From contig CAVYDJ010000004.1 in assembly GCA_963767285.1 (NCBI GenBank), positions 806,001 to 870,000 on the forward strand: 64,000 nt of DNA. Reading direction: 5' to 3'. This document shows, piece after piece, positions 57,350 to 63,637 of the stretch. Position 1 is the stretch's first letter; each line of letters starts with the position of its first letter. Position numbers and translations under genes: made by a program. The notes beneath the pieces are model-generated. The model searched no databases, was not told the origin of the DNA, and saw nothing but the letters and a program-made list of their open reading frames with translations. The DNA is from WHSW01 sp963767285. Lineage in GTDB: Bacteria > Actinomycetota > Thermoleophilia > Solirubrobacterales > 70-9.

Positions 57350-57481
57350 GGGATGGCGGCGAATTGAGCCCATGCCCCAGGTTGTGGCCAGCCAGACCAG
57401 GACGGCCTCCTCCAGGGAGCGCTCCAGCTCCATCTCGACCTCGTGGTGGGCGAGGTCCGCGCGATCGACCTCGACGCGCAT
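57347..57481 (-). CDS. possible small protein (44 aa)
   Basis: A 44-residue open frame starting at ATG 57481 with a GGGAGGAG directly upstream (close spacing), reading 'RVEVDRADLAHHEVEMELE' and then a hydrophobic 'EEAVLVWLATTWGMGS'. Its stop overlaps the -10 of the HIT operon. It has regular codon usage and an amphipathic composition, but no known family. Confidence 0.4.
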   Translation of the reverse strand: MRVEVDRADLAHHEVEMELERSLEEAVLVWLATTWGMGSIRRHP

Positions 57482-57555
57482 CTCCTCCCTTTCGATCCGC
57501 CTCGCGACGCCATCGTACGCCCGGCAGGGGCTGACCTCCGGGCGTCAACGAATGT

Positions 57556-57585
57556 TTGCCAGGCGGCCGTCGCACCGGGTAGGGT
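57556..57585 (+). promoter_or_regulatory. promoter of the tail-collar gene cluster
   Basis: TTGCCA (57556-57561), 18-bp spacer and TAGGGT (57580-57585); GTG 57592 follows after 6 nt. Confidence 0.55.
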
Positions 57586-57591
57586 CACCCC

Positions 57592-58074
57592 GTGTTCTTC
57601 TCGAGGATGAGCACCCGGGCGATGACGCATCTGCGGCGGCATGTGGTCGGGTACCTGGCGCTGATGCTCGCGCTGAGTGGCACCGCATTTGCCATGGGCC
57701 GCAACAGCGTCGGTTCGCAGGAGCTGGCGCCGAACTCGGTCGGGTCCAGCGAGCTGCAGAAGGGAGCGGTGGACGACGCGAACGTCAAGAACGGCTCGCT
57801 CGGGTCCTCCGAGTTCGGCGACGACGTCGAGTGTGGCTACCTCGGCGAGATCCTGCTGGTCGGCTTCGACGTCGTCCCCAAGAGCACGACTCTCGCCGAC
57901 GGCTCGACCGTGACCATCGCCAGCAACCAGGCCCTCTTCAGCGTGTACGGCAACGCGTTCGGCGGCGACCCGAACGCCACCCCGCCGACCTTCGCGGTTC
58001 CCAAGCTGACCTCGACCGTCGCGGGGACGCAGTACGTCCTCTGCACGTCCGGGTTCTTTCCCTCGGAGAACTAG
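57592..58074 (+). CDS. exported decapeptide-repeat / tail-collar-like protein 1
   Basis: 160 residues from GTG 57592 (ATG 57607 is an alternative). 'HLRRHVVGYLALMLALSGTAFA' is an export or anchor helix. It is followed by decapeptides 'NSVGSQELAP', 'NSVGSSELQK', 'GAVDDANVKN' and 'GSLGSSEF'. The C-terminal 75 residues ('CGYLGEILLVGFDVVPKST', 'LADGSTVTIASNQALFSVYGNAFGG') match the phage tail-collar fold (PF07484): G-E-I-x-L, x-G-x-x-L-x-I-x-x-N-x-A-L-F-S-x-x-G-x-x-x-G-G. First of three tandem paralogues. The function is not known; a surface adhesin or fibre tip is one guess. Confidence 0.8.
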   Translation: MFFSRMSTRAMTHLRRHVVGYLALMLALSGTAFAMGRNSVGSQELAPNSVGSSELQKGAVDDANVKNGSLGSSEFGDDVECGYLGEILLVGFDVVPKSTTLADGSTVTIASNQALFSVYGNAFGGDPNATPPTFAVPKLTSTVAGTQYVLCTSGFFPSEN

Positions 58075-58079
58075 CGCGA

Positions 58080-58577
58080 ATGAGCAGCCCGATCAAAGAG
58101 TCCCTGAGTGCGCGGATCGCCCGCGAGCTCCGCACCCACGTGGTCGGTGTGGTCGCCGTGGTCGTGGCGCTCAGCGGAACGGCGTACGCGCTCGAGACGA
58201 ACAGCGTCGGCTCCAAGGAACTGGCGCCGAACTCGGTCGGCTCCAGCGAGCTCAAGAACAACGCGGTCGGCGGGAGCGAAGTCGACAACGGCGCCCTCGG
58301 CGCGCCGGAGTTCGGCGGGTTCTACTGCGGCTACATGGGCCAGTTGATGCTGCTCGGGTGGACGGGCTTCACCCCCGGCCAGTCAAGCGAAGCGACGCTT
58401 CCCGCCAACGGCGCCACACTGACGCTGCAGCAGTACACCGCGCTGTTCTCGCTGCTCGGGACCACCTACGGCGGCGACGGACAGAAGAACTTCAACCTGC
58501 CCAACGTGAGCGGCCCGATCGGCGGGACCGCCCACGCGGTCTGCATCGACGGCGGGATCTACCCACAGAGGCCCTGA
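58080..58577 (+). CDS. exported decapeptide-repeat / tail-collar-like protein 2
   Basis: 165 residues, 5 nt after paralogue 1. Export helix 'ELRTHVVGVVAVVVALSGTAYAL' follows a 16-residue basic start. Repeats: 'NSVGSKELAP', 'NSVGSSELKN', 'NAVGGSEVDN' and 'GALGAPEF'. The collar domain has 'CGYMGQLMLLGWTGFTPGQ' and 'LQQYTALFSLLGTTYGGDGQ', the closest of the three to phage collar proteins. A Cys pair (one before the collar and one near the end) is conserved with the other copies and may form a disulphide. Confidence 0.8.
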   Translation: MSSPIKESLSARIARELRTHVVGVVAVVVALSGTAYALETNSVGSKELAPNSVGSSELKNNAVGGSEVDNGALGAPEFGGFYCGYMGQLMLLGWTGFTPGQSSEATLPANGATLTLQQYTALFSLLGTTYGGDGQKNFNLPNVSGPIGGTAHAVCIDGGIYPQRP

Positions 58578-58581
58578 CGAG

Positions 58582-59046
58582 ATGCACGCCCGAATCCTCA
58601 ACCACCTCCGGCGCCACGTGATCGCCTACCTCGCGCTCACGCTCGCGCTCACCGGCACCGCGTACGCGATGGGCCGCAACACCGTCGGCGCGAAGGAGGT
58701 CGCGCCGAACTCGGTCGGTTCCAGCGAGCTCAAGAAGGGCGCAGTCGGGGCCAGCGAGGTCGCGAACGGCTCTCTGGGCGCGCCCGAGATGAGTTCGAAC
58801 AGCGTCTGCAACTGGTACGGGCAGATCCTGTTGCTCGCCTTCGACGACTTCGCTCCGGTCGGCACGCTGACCGCGAACGGCAGCACCCACTCCATCGAGA
58901 AATACGACGACCTGTTCAACGTCTACGGCACCCAGTACGGCGGCGACGGCCAGACCGACTTCGGCCTCCCCAACATCCCCGCGCCGCTGCCCGGCACCCA
59001 GTACGTGGTGTGCACCGTCGGCAGCTACCCGGAGCCGAGCAACTGA
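58582..59046 (+). CDS. exported decapeptide-repeat / tail-collar-like protein 3
   Basis: 154 residues from ATG 58582, 4 nt after paralogue 2. Export helix 'HLRRHVIAYLALTLALTGTAYA'; repeats 'NTVGAKEVAP', 'NSVGSSELKK', 'GAVGASEVAN' and 'GSLGAPEM'; collar domain 'CNWYGQILLLAFDDFAPVG' and 'SIEKYDDLFNVYGTQYGGDGQ', ending 'GTQYVVCTVGSYPEPSN'. Proteins 1 and 3 are most alike at the N-terminus, consistent with local duplication. Convergent with corA, 10 nt away. Confidence 0.8.
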   Translation: MHARILNHLRRHVIAYLALTLALTGTAYAMGRNTVGAKEVAPNSVGSSELKKGAVGASEVANGSLGAPEMSSNSVCNWYGQILLLAFDDFAPVGTLTANGSTHSIEKYDDLFNVYGTQYGGDGQTDFGLPNIPAPLPGTQYVVCTVGSYPEPSN

Positions 59047-59056
59047 GGCCGCGCCG

Positions 59057-60061
59057 CTACAGCCAGCCGCGCTTGCGGAAGTAGGCGACCATCCCGAGCA
59101 GCAGGACCAGCATCGCGCCGACGATCACGTAGAAGGCGGTGTGGTCACCCTCGCCGGGCACGCCGACATTCATGCCCCAGATGCTCGCGAGCAGGGTCAG
59201 CGGCAGGACGATGACGCTGATCGCGGTGAGCACGCGGAGGATGTCGTTGACGCGGTGCGAGATGTAGGACTCGTTCGTCTCCTCGAGCGCCTCGGCGACC
59301 TCCTTGTAGTTCTCGAGCATGTCCCAGATCCGCTCGTGGGCGTCGCCGATGTCGTCGAAGTAGATCTCCAGCTCGCCGCCCTCGGGCGCCAGGAACGGCT
59401 GCTCGAGCTTCTCGAGGTCGCGCAGCACGGTGCGCTGCGGGCGGATCACCTTGCGGAAGTTGATGATCTCCTGCTTCGCGTTGGAGATGTCGCGGACGAT
59501 GTCCTCGGAGCGGCCCTCGAAGATCTCATCCTCGAGCGCGTCGAGCTTGTTGCCGATCTTGCGGAGCATCGGGAAGCAGTAGTCGAACGCATCGTCGATA
59601 ACCCGGTAGAGCAGGTAGCCCGAGCCGCGCGAGAACAGCTGCTCGCGCAGCTCCTCCTTCTGGCGGCAGCGCTCGAACAGGTACTCGACCGGCTGCAGGG
59701 GGGTGTTCGGGATCGTGACCAGGAAGTCACGGCCGACGAAGATGTCGAGCTCGCCCGCGTTCAGGCGCCCGACCTTGCGGTCGTAGACCGGGAAGTGCAG
59801 GACGATGAACAGGTACTCGGGGTACTCGTCGATCTTCGGGCGCTGGTTGCGCGACAGCACGTCCTCGAAGTCGAGCGCGTGGAAGTTGAACTGCTCCTCG
59901 AGCCAGGCGCACTCGATCGGCGTCGGGCGCTCGATATTGACCCAGCGCAGGCCGGAGCTCTCGACGATCTCGACCTGCGGCTGGCGCTCTAGCGGCTCAG
60001 CCGGCGCGGCGAGATCGACGCCGCGCTGGCGGCGCAGCCTGGGCTTTGGAAGGCTCGGCAT
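59057..60061 (-). CDS. corA: CorA family magnesium/cobalt transporter
   Basis: 334 residues from ATG 60061. A cytoplasmic domain with long helices ('DIVRDISNAKQEIINFRKVIRPQRTVLRDLEKL') is followed by two C-terminal membrane helices; the first ends in the family motif G-M-N ('LASIWGMNVGVPGEGDHTAF') and the second is 'FYVIVGAMLVLLLGMVAYFRKRGWL'. It forms a pentameric Mg2+ channel. An alternative longer start is possible but adds untypical sequence. TACCCT on the minus strand at 60105-60110 could be its -10. It is divergent from the riboswitch gene. Confidence 0.93.
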   Translation of the reverse strand: MPSLPKPRLRRQRGVDLAAPAEPLERQPQVEIVESSGLRWVNIERPTPIECAWLEEQFNFHALDFEDVLSRNQRPKIDEYPEYLFIVLHFPVYDRKVGRLNAGELDIFVGRDFLVTIPNTPLQPVEYLFERCRQKEELREQLFSRGSGYLLYRVIDDAFDYCFPMLRKIGNKLDALEDEIFEGRSEDIVRDISNAKQEIINFRKVIRPQRTVLRDLEKLEQPFLAPEGGELEIYFDDIGDAHERIWDMLENYKEVAEALEETNESYISHRVNDILRVLTAISVIVLPLTLLASIWGMNVGVPGEGDHTAFYVIVGAMLVLLLGMVAYFRKRGWL

Positions 60062-60133
60062 CGTTGTTCGTCTCGCTCGGGGGCTCGGGCATGGTCCAGG
60101 CGACAGGGTACGCGACGACGCCCGCACCATTGC

Positions 60134-60139
60134 TATATT
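60134..60139 (+). promoter_or_regulatory. -10 element of the SAM riboswitch transcript
   Basis: TATATT, the most A/T-rich hexamer in this region, ends 5 nt before P1 of the riboswitch, placing the transcript start at the aptamer's first bases. Confidence 0.6.
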
Positions 60140-60144
60140 CCGCC

Positions 60145-60265
60145 CACATACCCACTGCATCCAGAGGGGTGGAGGGACTGGCCCGATGAAGCCCCGGCAA
60201 CCACCGAAGGTCTTGCGACCTGACGAAGGTGCCAATTCCAGCAGGCAAAGAGCCTGGGAGATGTG
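60145..60265 (+). promoter_or_regulatory. SAM-I (S-box) riboswitch aptamer
   Basis: P1 is CACAT (60145-60149) with ATGTG (60261-60265). Inside are the S-box core words 'ATCCAGAGGGGTGGAGGGA', 'CTGGCCCGATGAAGCC' (kink-turn), 'CGGCAACC' and 'GGTGCCAATTCCAGCAG', in the standard order and spacing, with P3 between them ('AAGGTCTTGCGACCT'). It binds S-adenosylmethionine. Together with the terminator at 60285 it should shut off the gene at 60354 when SAM is abundant. Confidence 0.96.
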
Positions 60266-60284
60266 AGTGGAAGTCCGATTCCGG

Positions 60285-60311
60285 ACCTCTGCTCGCACAA
60301 GCAGAGGTTTT
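60285..60311 (+). terminator. riboswitch-controlled intrinsic terminator
   Basis: ACCTCTGCT (60285-60293) and AGCAGAGGT (60300-60308) form a 9-bp perfect stem with a 6-nt loop followed by TTTTCGTT. It lies 20 nt after P1 and 43 nt before the coding start. A GTCCG/CGGAC mini-hairpin in between may take part in switching. Confidence 0.88.
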
Positions 60312-60353
60312 CGTTCGTTTAGGGGAACCAAGGAATCGGAAGGAGTTTCATCA

Positions 60354-61586
60354 ATGGCACCCACCACGCTCACCTGTAAGGAGTGCGGCCAGGACTACCC
60401 GCTCGAGGCCGTCTACGTCTGCGACCGCTGCTTCGGGCCGCTGGAGGTCGCGTACGACCACTCGGGGTTCGACGCCGCTGAGGCGAAGCGCAAGATCCAG
60501 GCCGGCCCCTCGGACATCTGGCGCTACTCGGACTTCCTGCCGCTGTCGGAGAAGCCGACCGATCAGGTCCGGCCCGGGCTGACCCCGCTGCTGCGCGCCG
60601 ACCGGCTCGCCGAGCGCCTCGGCCTCGGTGAGGTCTGGGTCAAGAACGACGCCGCCAACCCGACGCACTCGTTCAAGGACCGGGTCGTCGCGGTCGCGCT
60701 CGCGAAGGCGCGTGAGCTCGGCTTCGAGACGATCGCCTGCGCGTCGACCGGCAACCTCGCCAACGCGGTCGCCGCCCACGCGGCGGCTGCGGGGCTGGAG
60801 TCCTACGTGTTCGTCCCCGCCGACCTCGAGGAGCAGAAGCTGCTCGCGACCAGTGTCTACGGGACCCGGCTGGTCGGCGTGAAGGGGAGCTACGACGACG
60901 TCAACCGGCTCTGCACGGAGCTGGCCGAGGAGCGCCCGTGGGCGTTCGTCAACGTCAACCTGCGCCCGTTCTACGCGGAGGGCTCGAAGACGATCGCCTA
61001 TGAGACGGTCGAGCAACTGGGCTGGGAGCTGCCCGACCGGGTCGTCTGCCCGATCGCCTCGGGCTCGCTGTTCACGAAGATCGCCCGCGGCTTCTCCGAG
61101 TGGATCGAGCTCGGTCTGGTCGACGGTGAGCTGCCGGCGTTCAACGGCGCTCAGGCCGAGGGCTGCAACCCGGTGGCCGAGGCGTTCGGCGCCGGGCACG
61201 AGGTCTGCCGCCCGCAGCGGCCGCAGACGATCGCCAAGAGCCTCGCGATCGGCAATCCGGCCGACGGCGTCTACGCGCTCGAGCTCGCTCGCCGGACCGG
61301 CGGGTCAGTCGAATCGGTGACCGACGACGAGATCCGCGCCGGGATCAGGCTGCTGGCCGAGACCACCGGCGTGTTCACCGAGACCGCGGGCGGCGTCACC
61401 ACGGCGGTGCTGGCGAAGCTTGCCGAGGCAGGGGCGATCTCCGATTCGGAGCGGGTCGTGGTCGTGATCACCGGCGAGGGCCTGAAGACGCTCGACGCGG
61501 TGCGCGACGGCTTCGAGCTCGCCGAGGTCGAGCCGACGCTGAAGTCGTTCGAGTCGGAGTTCGAAACGGCGACCGCCACCGCCTAA
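60354..61586 (+). CDS. thrC: threonine synthase homologue (SAM-riboswitch controlled)
   Basis: 410 residues from ATG 60354 (GAAGGAG 8 nt upstream). An N-terminal zinc-ribbon ('CKECGQDYPLEAVYVCDRCFG') is followed by a fold-type II PLP enzyme: the PLP lysine in 'NPTHSFKDRVVAVALAKA', 'ACASTGNLANAVAAHAAAAGL', phosphate loop 'CPIASGSLFTKIARGF' and 'ETAGGVTTAVLAKLAE'. By sequence it is threonine synthase, using O-phosphohomoserine. SAM-I control and the sulfur-carrier gene behind it suggest instead, or in addition, a methionine-related role, such as homocysteine formation from O-phosphohomoserine. The product assignment is firm to the family, open for the reaction. Confidence 0.88.
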   Translation: MAPTTLTCKECGQDYPLEAVYVCDRCFGPLEVAYDHSGFDAAEAKRKIQAGPSDIWRYSDFLPLSEKPTDQVRPGLTPLLRADRLAERLGLGEVWVKNDAANPTHSFKDRVVAVALAKARELGFETIACASTGNLANAVAAHAAAAGLESYVFVPADLEEQKLLATSVYGTRLVGVKGSYDDVNRLCTELAEERPWAFVNVNLRPFYAEGSKTIAYETVEQLGWELPDRVVCPIASGSLFTKIARGFSEWIELGLVDGELPAFNGAQAEGCNPVAEAFGAGHEVCRPQRPQTIAKSLAIGNPADGVYALELARRTGGSVESVTDDEIRAGIRLLAETTGVFTETAGGVTTAVLAKLAEAGAISDSERVVVVITGEGLKTLDAVRDGFELAEVEPTLKSFESEFETATATA

Positions 61587-61599
61587 GGGCGGCGGCGGT
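61572..61599 (+). terminator. terminator-like hairpin at the end of thrC
   Basis: ACCGCCACCGCC (61572-61583) and GGCGGCGGCGGT (61588-61599) pair over 12 bp with one A-C mismatch and loop TAAG, spanning the thrC stop codon. No T-run follows. It may attenuate readthrough to the sulfur-carrier gene. Confidence 0.45.
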
Positions 61600-61602
61600 C
61601 GG

Positions 61603-61608
61603 TAGATT
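61603..61608 (+). promoter_or_regulatory. -10 element of the sulfur-carrier gene
   Basis: TAGATT ends 8 nt before ATG 61617, so this gene can be transcribed independently of the riboswitch. Confidence 0.5.
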
Positions 61609-61616
61609 GCGGGCCG

Positions 61617-61895
61617 ATGGCGGTCACGGTCAAGATCCCCGCGCAGCTGCGCGTCGCCACCGACGGCGAGGACGAGCTCGAGGTCGACGGCGCGACGGTC
61701 GGCGAGGCGCTCGATGCGGTGTTCGAGGCGCACACCGATCTGCGCGAGCGGATCACCGAGGACGGGACGCTGCGCCGGTTCGTCAACGTGTACGTCTCGG
61801 GCGAGGACATCCGCTTCCAGGACGGCCTGGAGACGCAGCTCTCCGACGGCGACGAGGTAACCATCCTCCCGGCCGTCGCGGGCGGTGCCGTCTAG
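61617..61895 (+). CDS. MoaD/ThiS-family sulfur carrier protein, CysO-like
   Basis: 92 residues with a ubiquitin-like beta-grasp fold: 'VTVKIPAQLR', 'LRRFVNVYVSGEDIRFQDGL' and 'LSDGDEVTILPAVAGG'. The last two blocks are nearly those I recall for Mycobacterium tuberculosis CysO. After Gly-Gly there are two more residues (Ala-Val), so the C-terminus must be trimmed before adenylation and thiocarboxylation, as known for QbsE and for HcyS of Wolinella. The carrier would deliver sulfur to a PLP enzyme; the adjacent threonine-synthase homologue is the obvious partner. No MoeB-like or JAMM protease gene is visible in the window. Confidence 0.87.
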   Translation: MAVTVKIPAQLRVATDGEDELEVDGATVGEALDAVFEAHTDLRERITEDGTLRRFVNVYVSGEDIRFQDGLETQLSDGDEVTILPAVAGGAV

Positions 61896-62637
61896 CGCGG
61901 GCGCCGACGTCCCGGTCGCAATTCTTTGCGGCGGGCGCGGCACCCGTCTTCAGGAGCAGACGCATGCGATCCCGAAGGCGCTGGTCGAGATCGGCGGCCG
62001 CCCGATCCTCTGGCACGTGATCCGGATCTACGCGGCCCAGGGCTACCGGCGCTTCCTGCTGCTGACCGGGTACCTCGGCGACCAGGTCGAGTCGTTCACC
62101 GCCGACGCCGCGCAGTGGCCGGAGGGGATCCAGATCGAATGCCTCGACACCGGGCTGGAGACCAACACCGGCGGCAGGGTCGCCGCCGCAGCCGACCGGC
62201 TCGGCGACGGGCGGTTCTGCCTCACCTATGCCGACGGCGTCGCCGACATCGACCTGACCGCCCAGTCGCAGCTGCACGAGCGGGCGGGCGCGACGGCGAC
62301 GATGACCGTGGTGCGGCCCTACAGCCAGTGGGGGATCGCCCTGATCGACGACGCCGAGCGGATCACCGGGTTCCGCGAGAAGCCGCGGATGGACTACTGG
62401 ATCAACGGCGGCTTCTTCGTCTGCGAGCCGGAGTTCCTCGACGTGGTCGAAGCCGACAGCGTGCTCGAGCAGGAGCCGCTGGAACGGGTCGCCGCCGAGG
62501 GCCGCTTGGCCGCGTACCGCCACGACGGGTTCTGGGACTGCATGGACACCTACAAGGACGCGGTGACGCTCAACGACCTCTGGCAGGCGGGCGACGCCCC
62601 GTGGGCCGTGTGGGACCGAGAGGAGGCGACCGCCTAG
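61885..62637 (+). CDS. nucleotidyltransferase, glucose-1-phosphate cytidylyltransferase (RfbF)-like
   Basis: 250 residues from GTG 61885, overlapping the carrier gene by 11 nt. 'VAILCGGRGTRLQEQTHAIPKALVEIGGRPILWHVIRIYAAQG' is the nucleotide-binding signature with catalytic Arg and Lys; 'YADGVADIDL', 'DYWINGGFFVCEPEFLD' and 'GFWDCMDTYKDAVTLNDLW' fit RfbF rather than RmlA. It makes CDP-glucose or a related NDP-sugar. The next gene is a matching dehydratase/epimerase, so the pair should form one step of a deoxy-sugar pathway. Confidence 0.87.
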   Translation: MPSSAGADVPVAILCGGRGTRLQEQTHAIPKALVEIGGRPILWHVIRIYAAQGYRRFLLLTGYLGDQVESFTADAAQWPEGIQIECLDTGLETNTGGRVAAAADRLGDGRFCLTYADGVADIDLTAQSQLHERAGATATMTVVRPYSQWGIALIDDAERITGFREKPRMDYWINGGFFVCEPEFLDVVEADSVLEQEPLERVAAEGRLAAYRHDGFWDCMDTYKDAVTLNDLWQAGDAPWAVWDREEATA

Positions 62638-63614
62638 TGGGTGCCTCGCTGGTCACCGGAGGACGCGGGTTCGTCGGCGGCTGGCTGGCGAAGGCGCTGC
62701 TCGATCGCGGGGACACCGTCGTGTCGTTCGACCGCCGGCGGACCAGCGAGCGGCCCTCGGCGATCGGGATGCTCGGGATCGAGGACGACCTGATCCAGGT
62801 CGAGGCGGACCTCACCGATGCCGAGGAGGTTTCGGGGGTGCTGGCCGACCACTCGATCGACACGGTCTTCCATCTCGCCGCCGAGACGATCGTCGGGACC
62901 GTCCAGGCGTCGCCGGTGCAGGGGTTCGAGTCCAACGTGCGGGGAACCTGGACGATGCTCCAGGCCTGCTGCGACCACGGCGTCGAGCGCGTCGTCTTCG
63001 CCTCATCCGACAAGGCCTACGGCGCTCACGACGAGCTGCCCTACCGCGAGGACTTCGCGCTCCAGCCGACCGCGCCCTATGAGGCGTCGAAGGCGGCGGC
63101 CGACCTCATCGCGCGCAGCTACTGGCACTCCTACGGCCTGCCGGTCGCCGTGACCCGCTTCGCGAACATCTACGGCGGCGGCGACCTCAACTTCTCGCGG
63201 TTGGTCCCGGAGGCGGTCAGCGCCGCGATCCAGGGGCGGGCGCCGGTGCTGCGTTCCGACGGCTCGCCCGAGCGCGACTTCCTCTACGTCGAGGACGCGG
63301 CCGCCGCCTATCTGGCGATCGCCGGCGGGCTCGACCGCGACGACGTTCGCGGCGAGGCGTTCAACGCCGGCGGCGGGCGCTCGTATCGCGTCGGCGACGT
63401 CGTGGCGATGATCGCCGACCTCTCCGGGACCGGGGTCGAGCCCGACATCCAGGGCGAGGGCAACCCCGAGGGCGAGATCGACCGCCAGTACGTCGACCCG
63501 GCGAAGCTGCGCGAGACGCTCGGCTGGGAGCCCGCCGTAGGGCTCGAGGAAGGCCTGCAGCGGACGATCGACTGGTACCGCGAGCACCCCGAGTCACTGG
63601 CGCCGGGAGACTAG
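62637..63614 (+). CDS. NAD-dependent nucleotide-sugar epimerase/dehydratase
   Basis: 325 residues from GTG 62637, sharing one base with the upstream stop. Extended SDR: 'ASLVTGGRGFVGGWLAKALLDRGDTV' (GxxGxxG), 'VFHLAAETIVGTVQASPVQGFESNVRGTWTMLQA', 'SSDKAYGAHDELPY' and catalytic 'YEASKAAADLI', then 'RFANIYGGGDLNFSRLVPE' as in CDP-glucose 4,6-dehydratase (RfbG) and GDP-mannose dehydratase. Beside an RfbF-like gene, CDP-glucose 4,6-dehydratase is the best guess; a UDP-sugar epimerase is possible. Confidence 0.87.
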   Translation: MGASLVTGGRGFVGGWLAKALLDRGDTVVSFDRRRTSERPSAIGMLGIEDDLIQVEADLTDAEEVSGVLADHSIDTVFHLAAETIVGTVQASPVQGFESNVRGTWTMLQACCDHGVERVVFASSDKAYGAHDELPYREDFALQPTAPYEASKAAADLIARSYWHSYGLPVAVTRFANIYGGGDLNFSRLVPEAVSAAIQGRAPVLRSDGSPERDFLYVEDAAAAYLAIAGGLDRDDVRGEAFNAGGGRSYRVGDVVAMIADLSGTGVEPDIQGEGNPEGEIDRQYVDPAKLRETLGWEPAVGLEEGLQRTIDWYREHPESLAPGD

Positions 63615-63622
63615 CCGCGAGG

Positions 63623-63628
63623 TACATT
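63623..63628 (+). promoter_or_regulatory. -10 element of the terminal PHP-like gene
   Basis: TACATT ends 6 nt before GTG 63635 and 9 nt before ATG 63638. Confidence 0.4.
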
Positions 63629-63637
63629 TGACCCGTG

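Noticed and set aside
57592..59046. Prophage tail fragment
   Set aside because: No other phage genes nearby, export helices are present on all three proteins, and codon style matches the neighbourhood.
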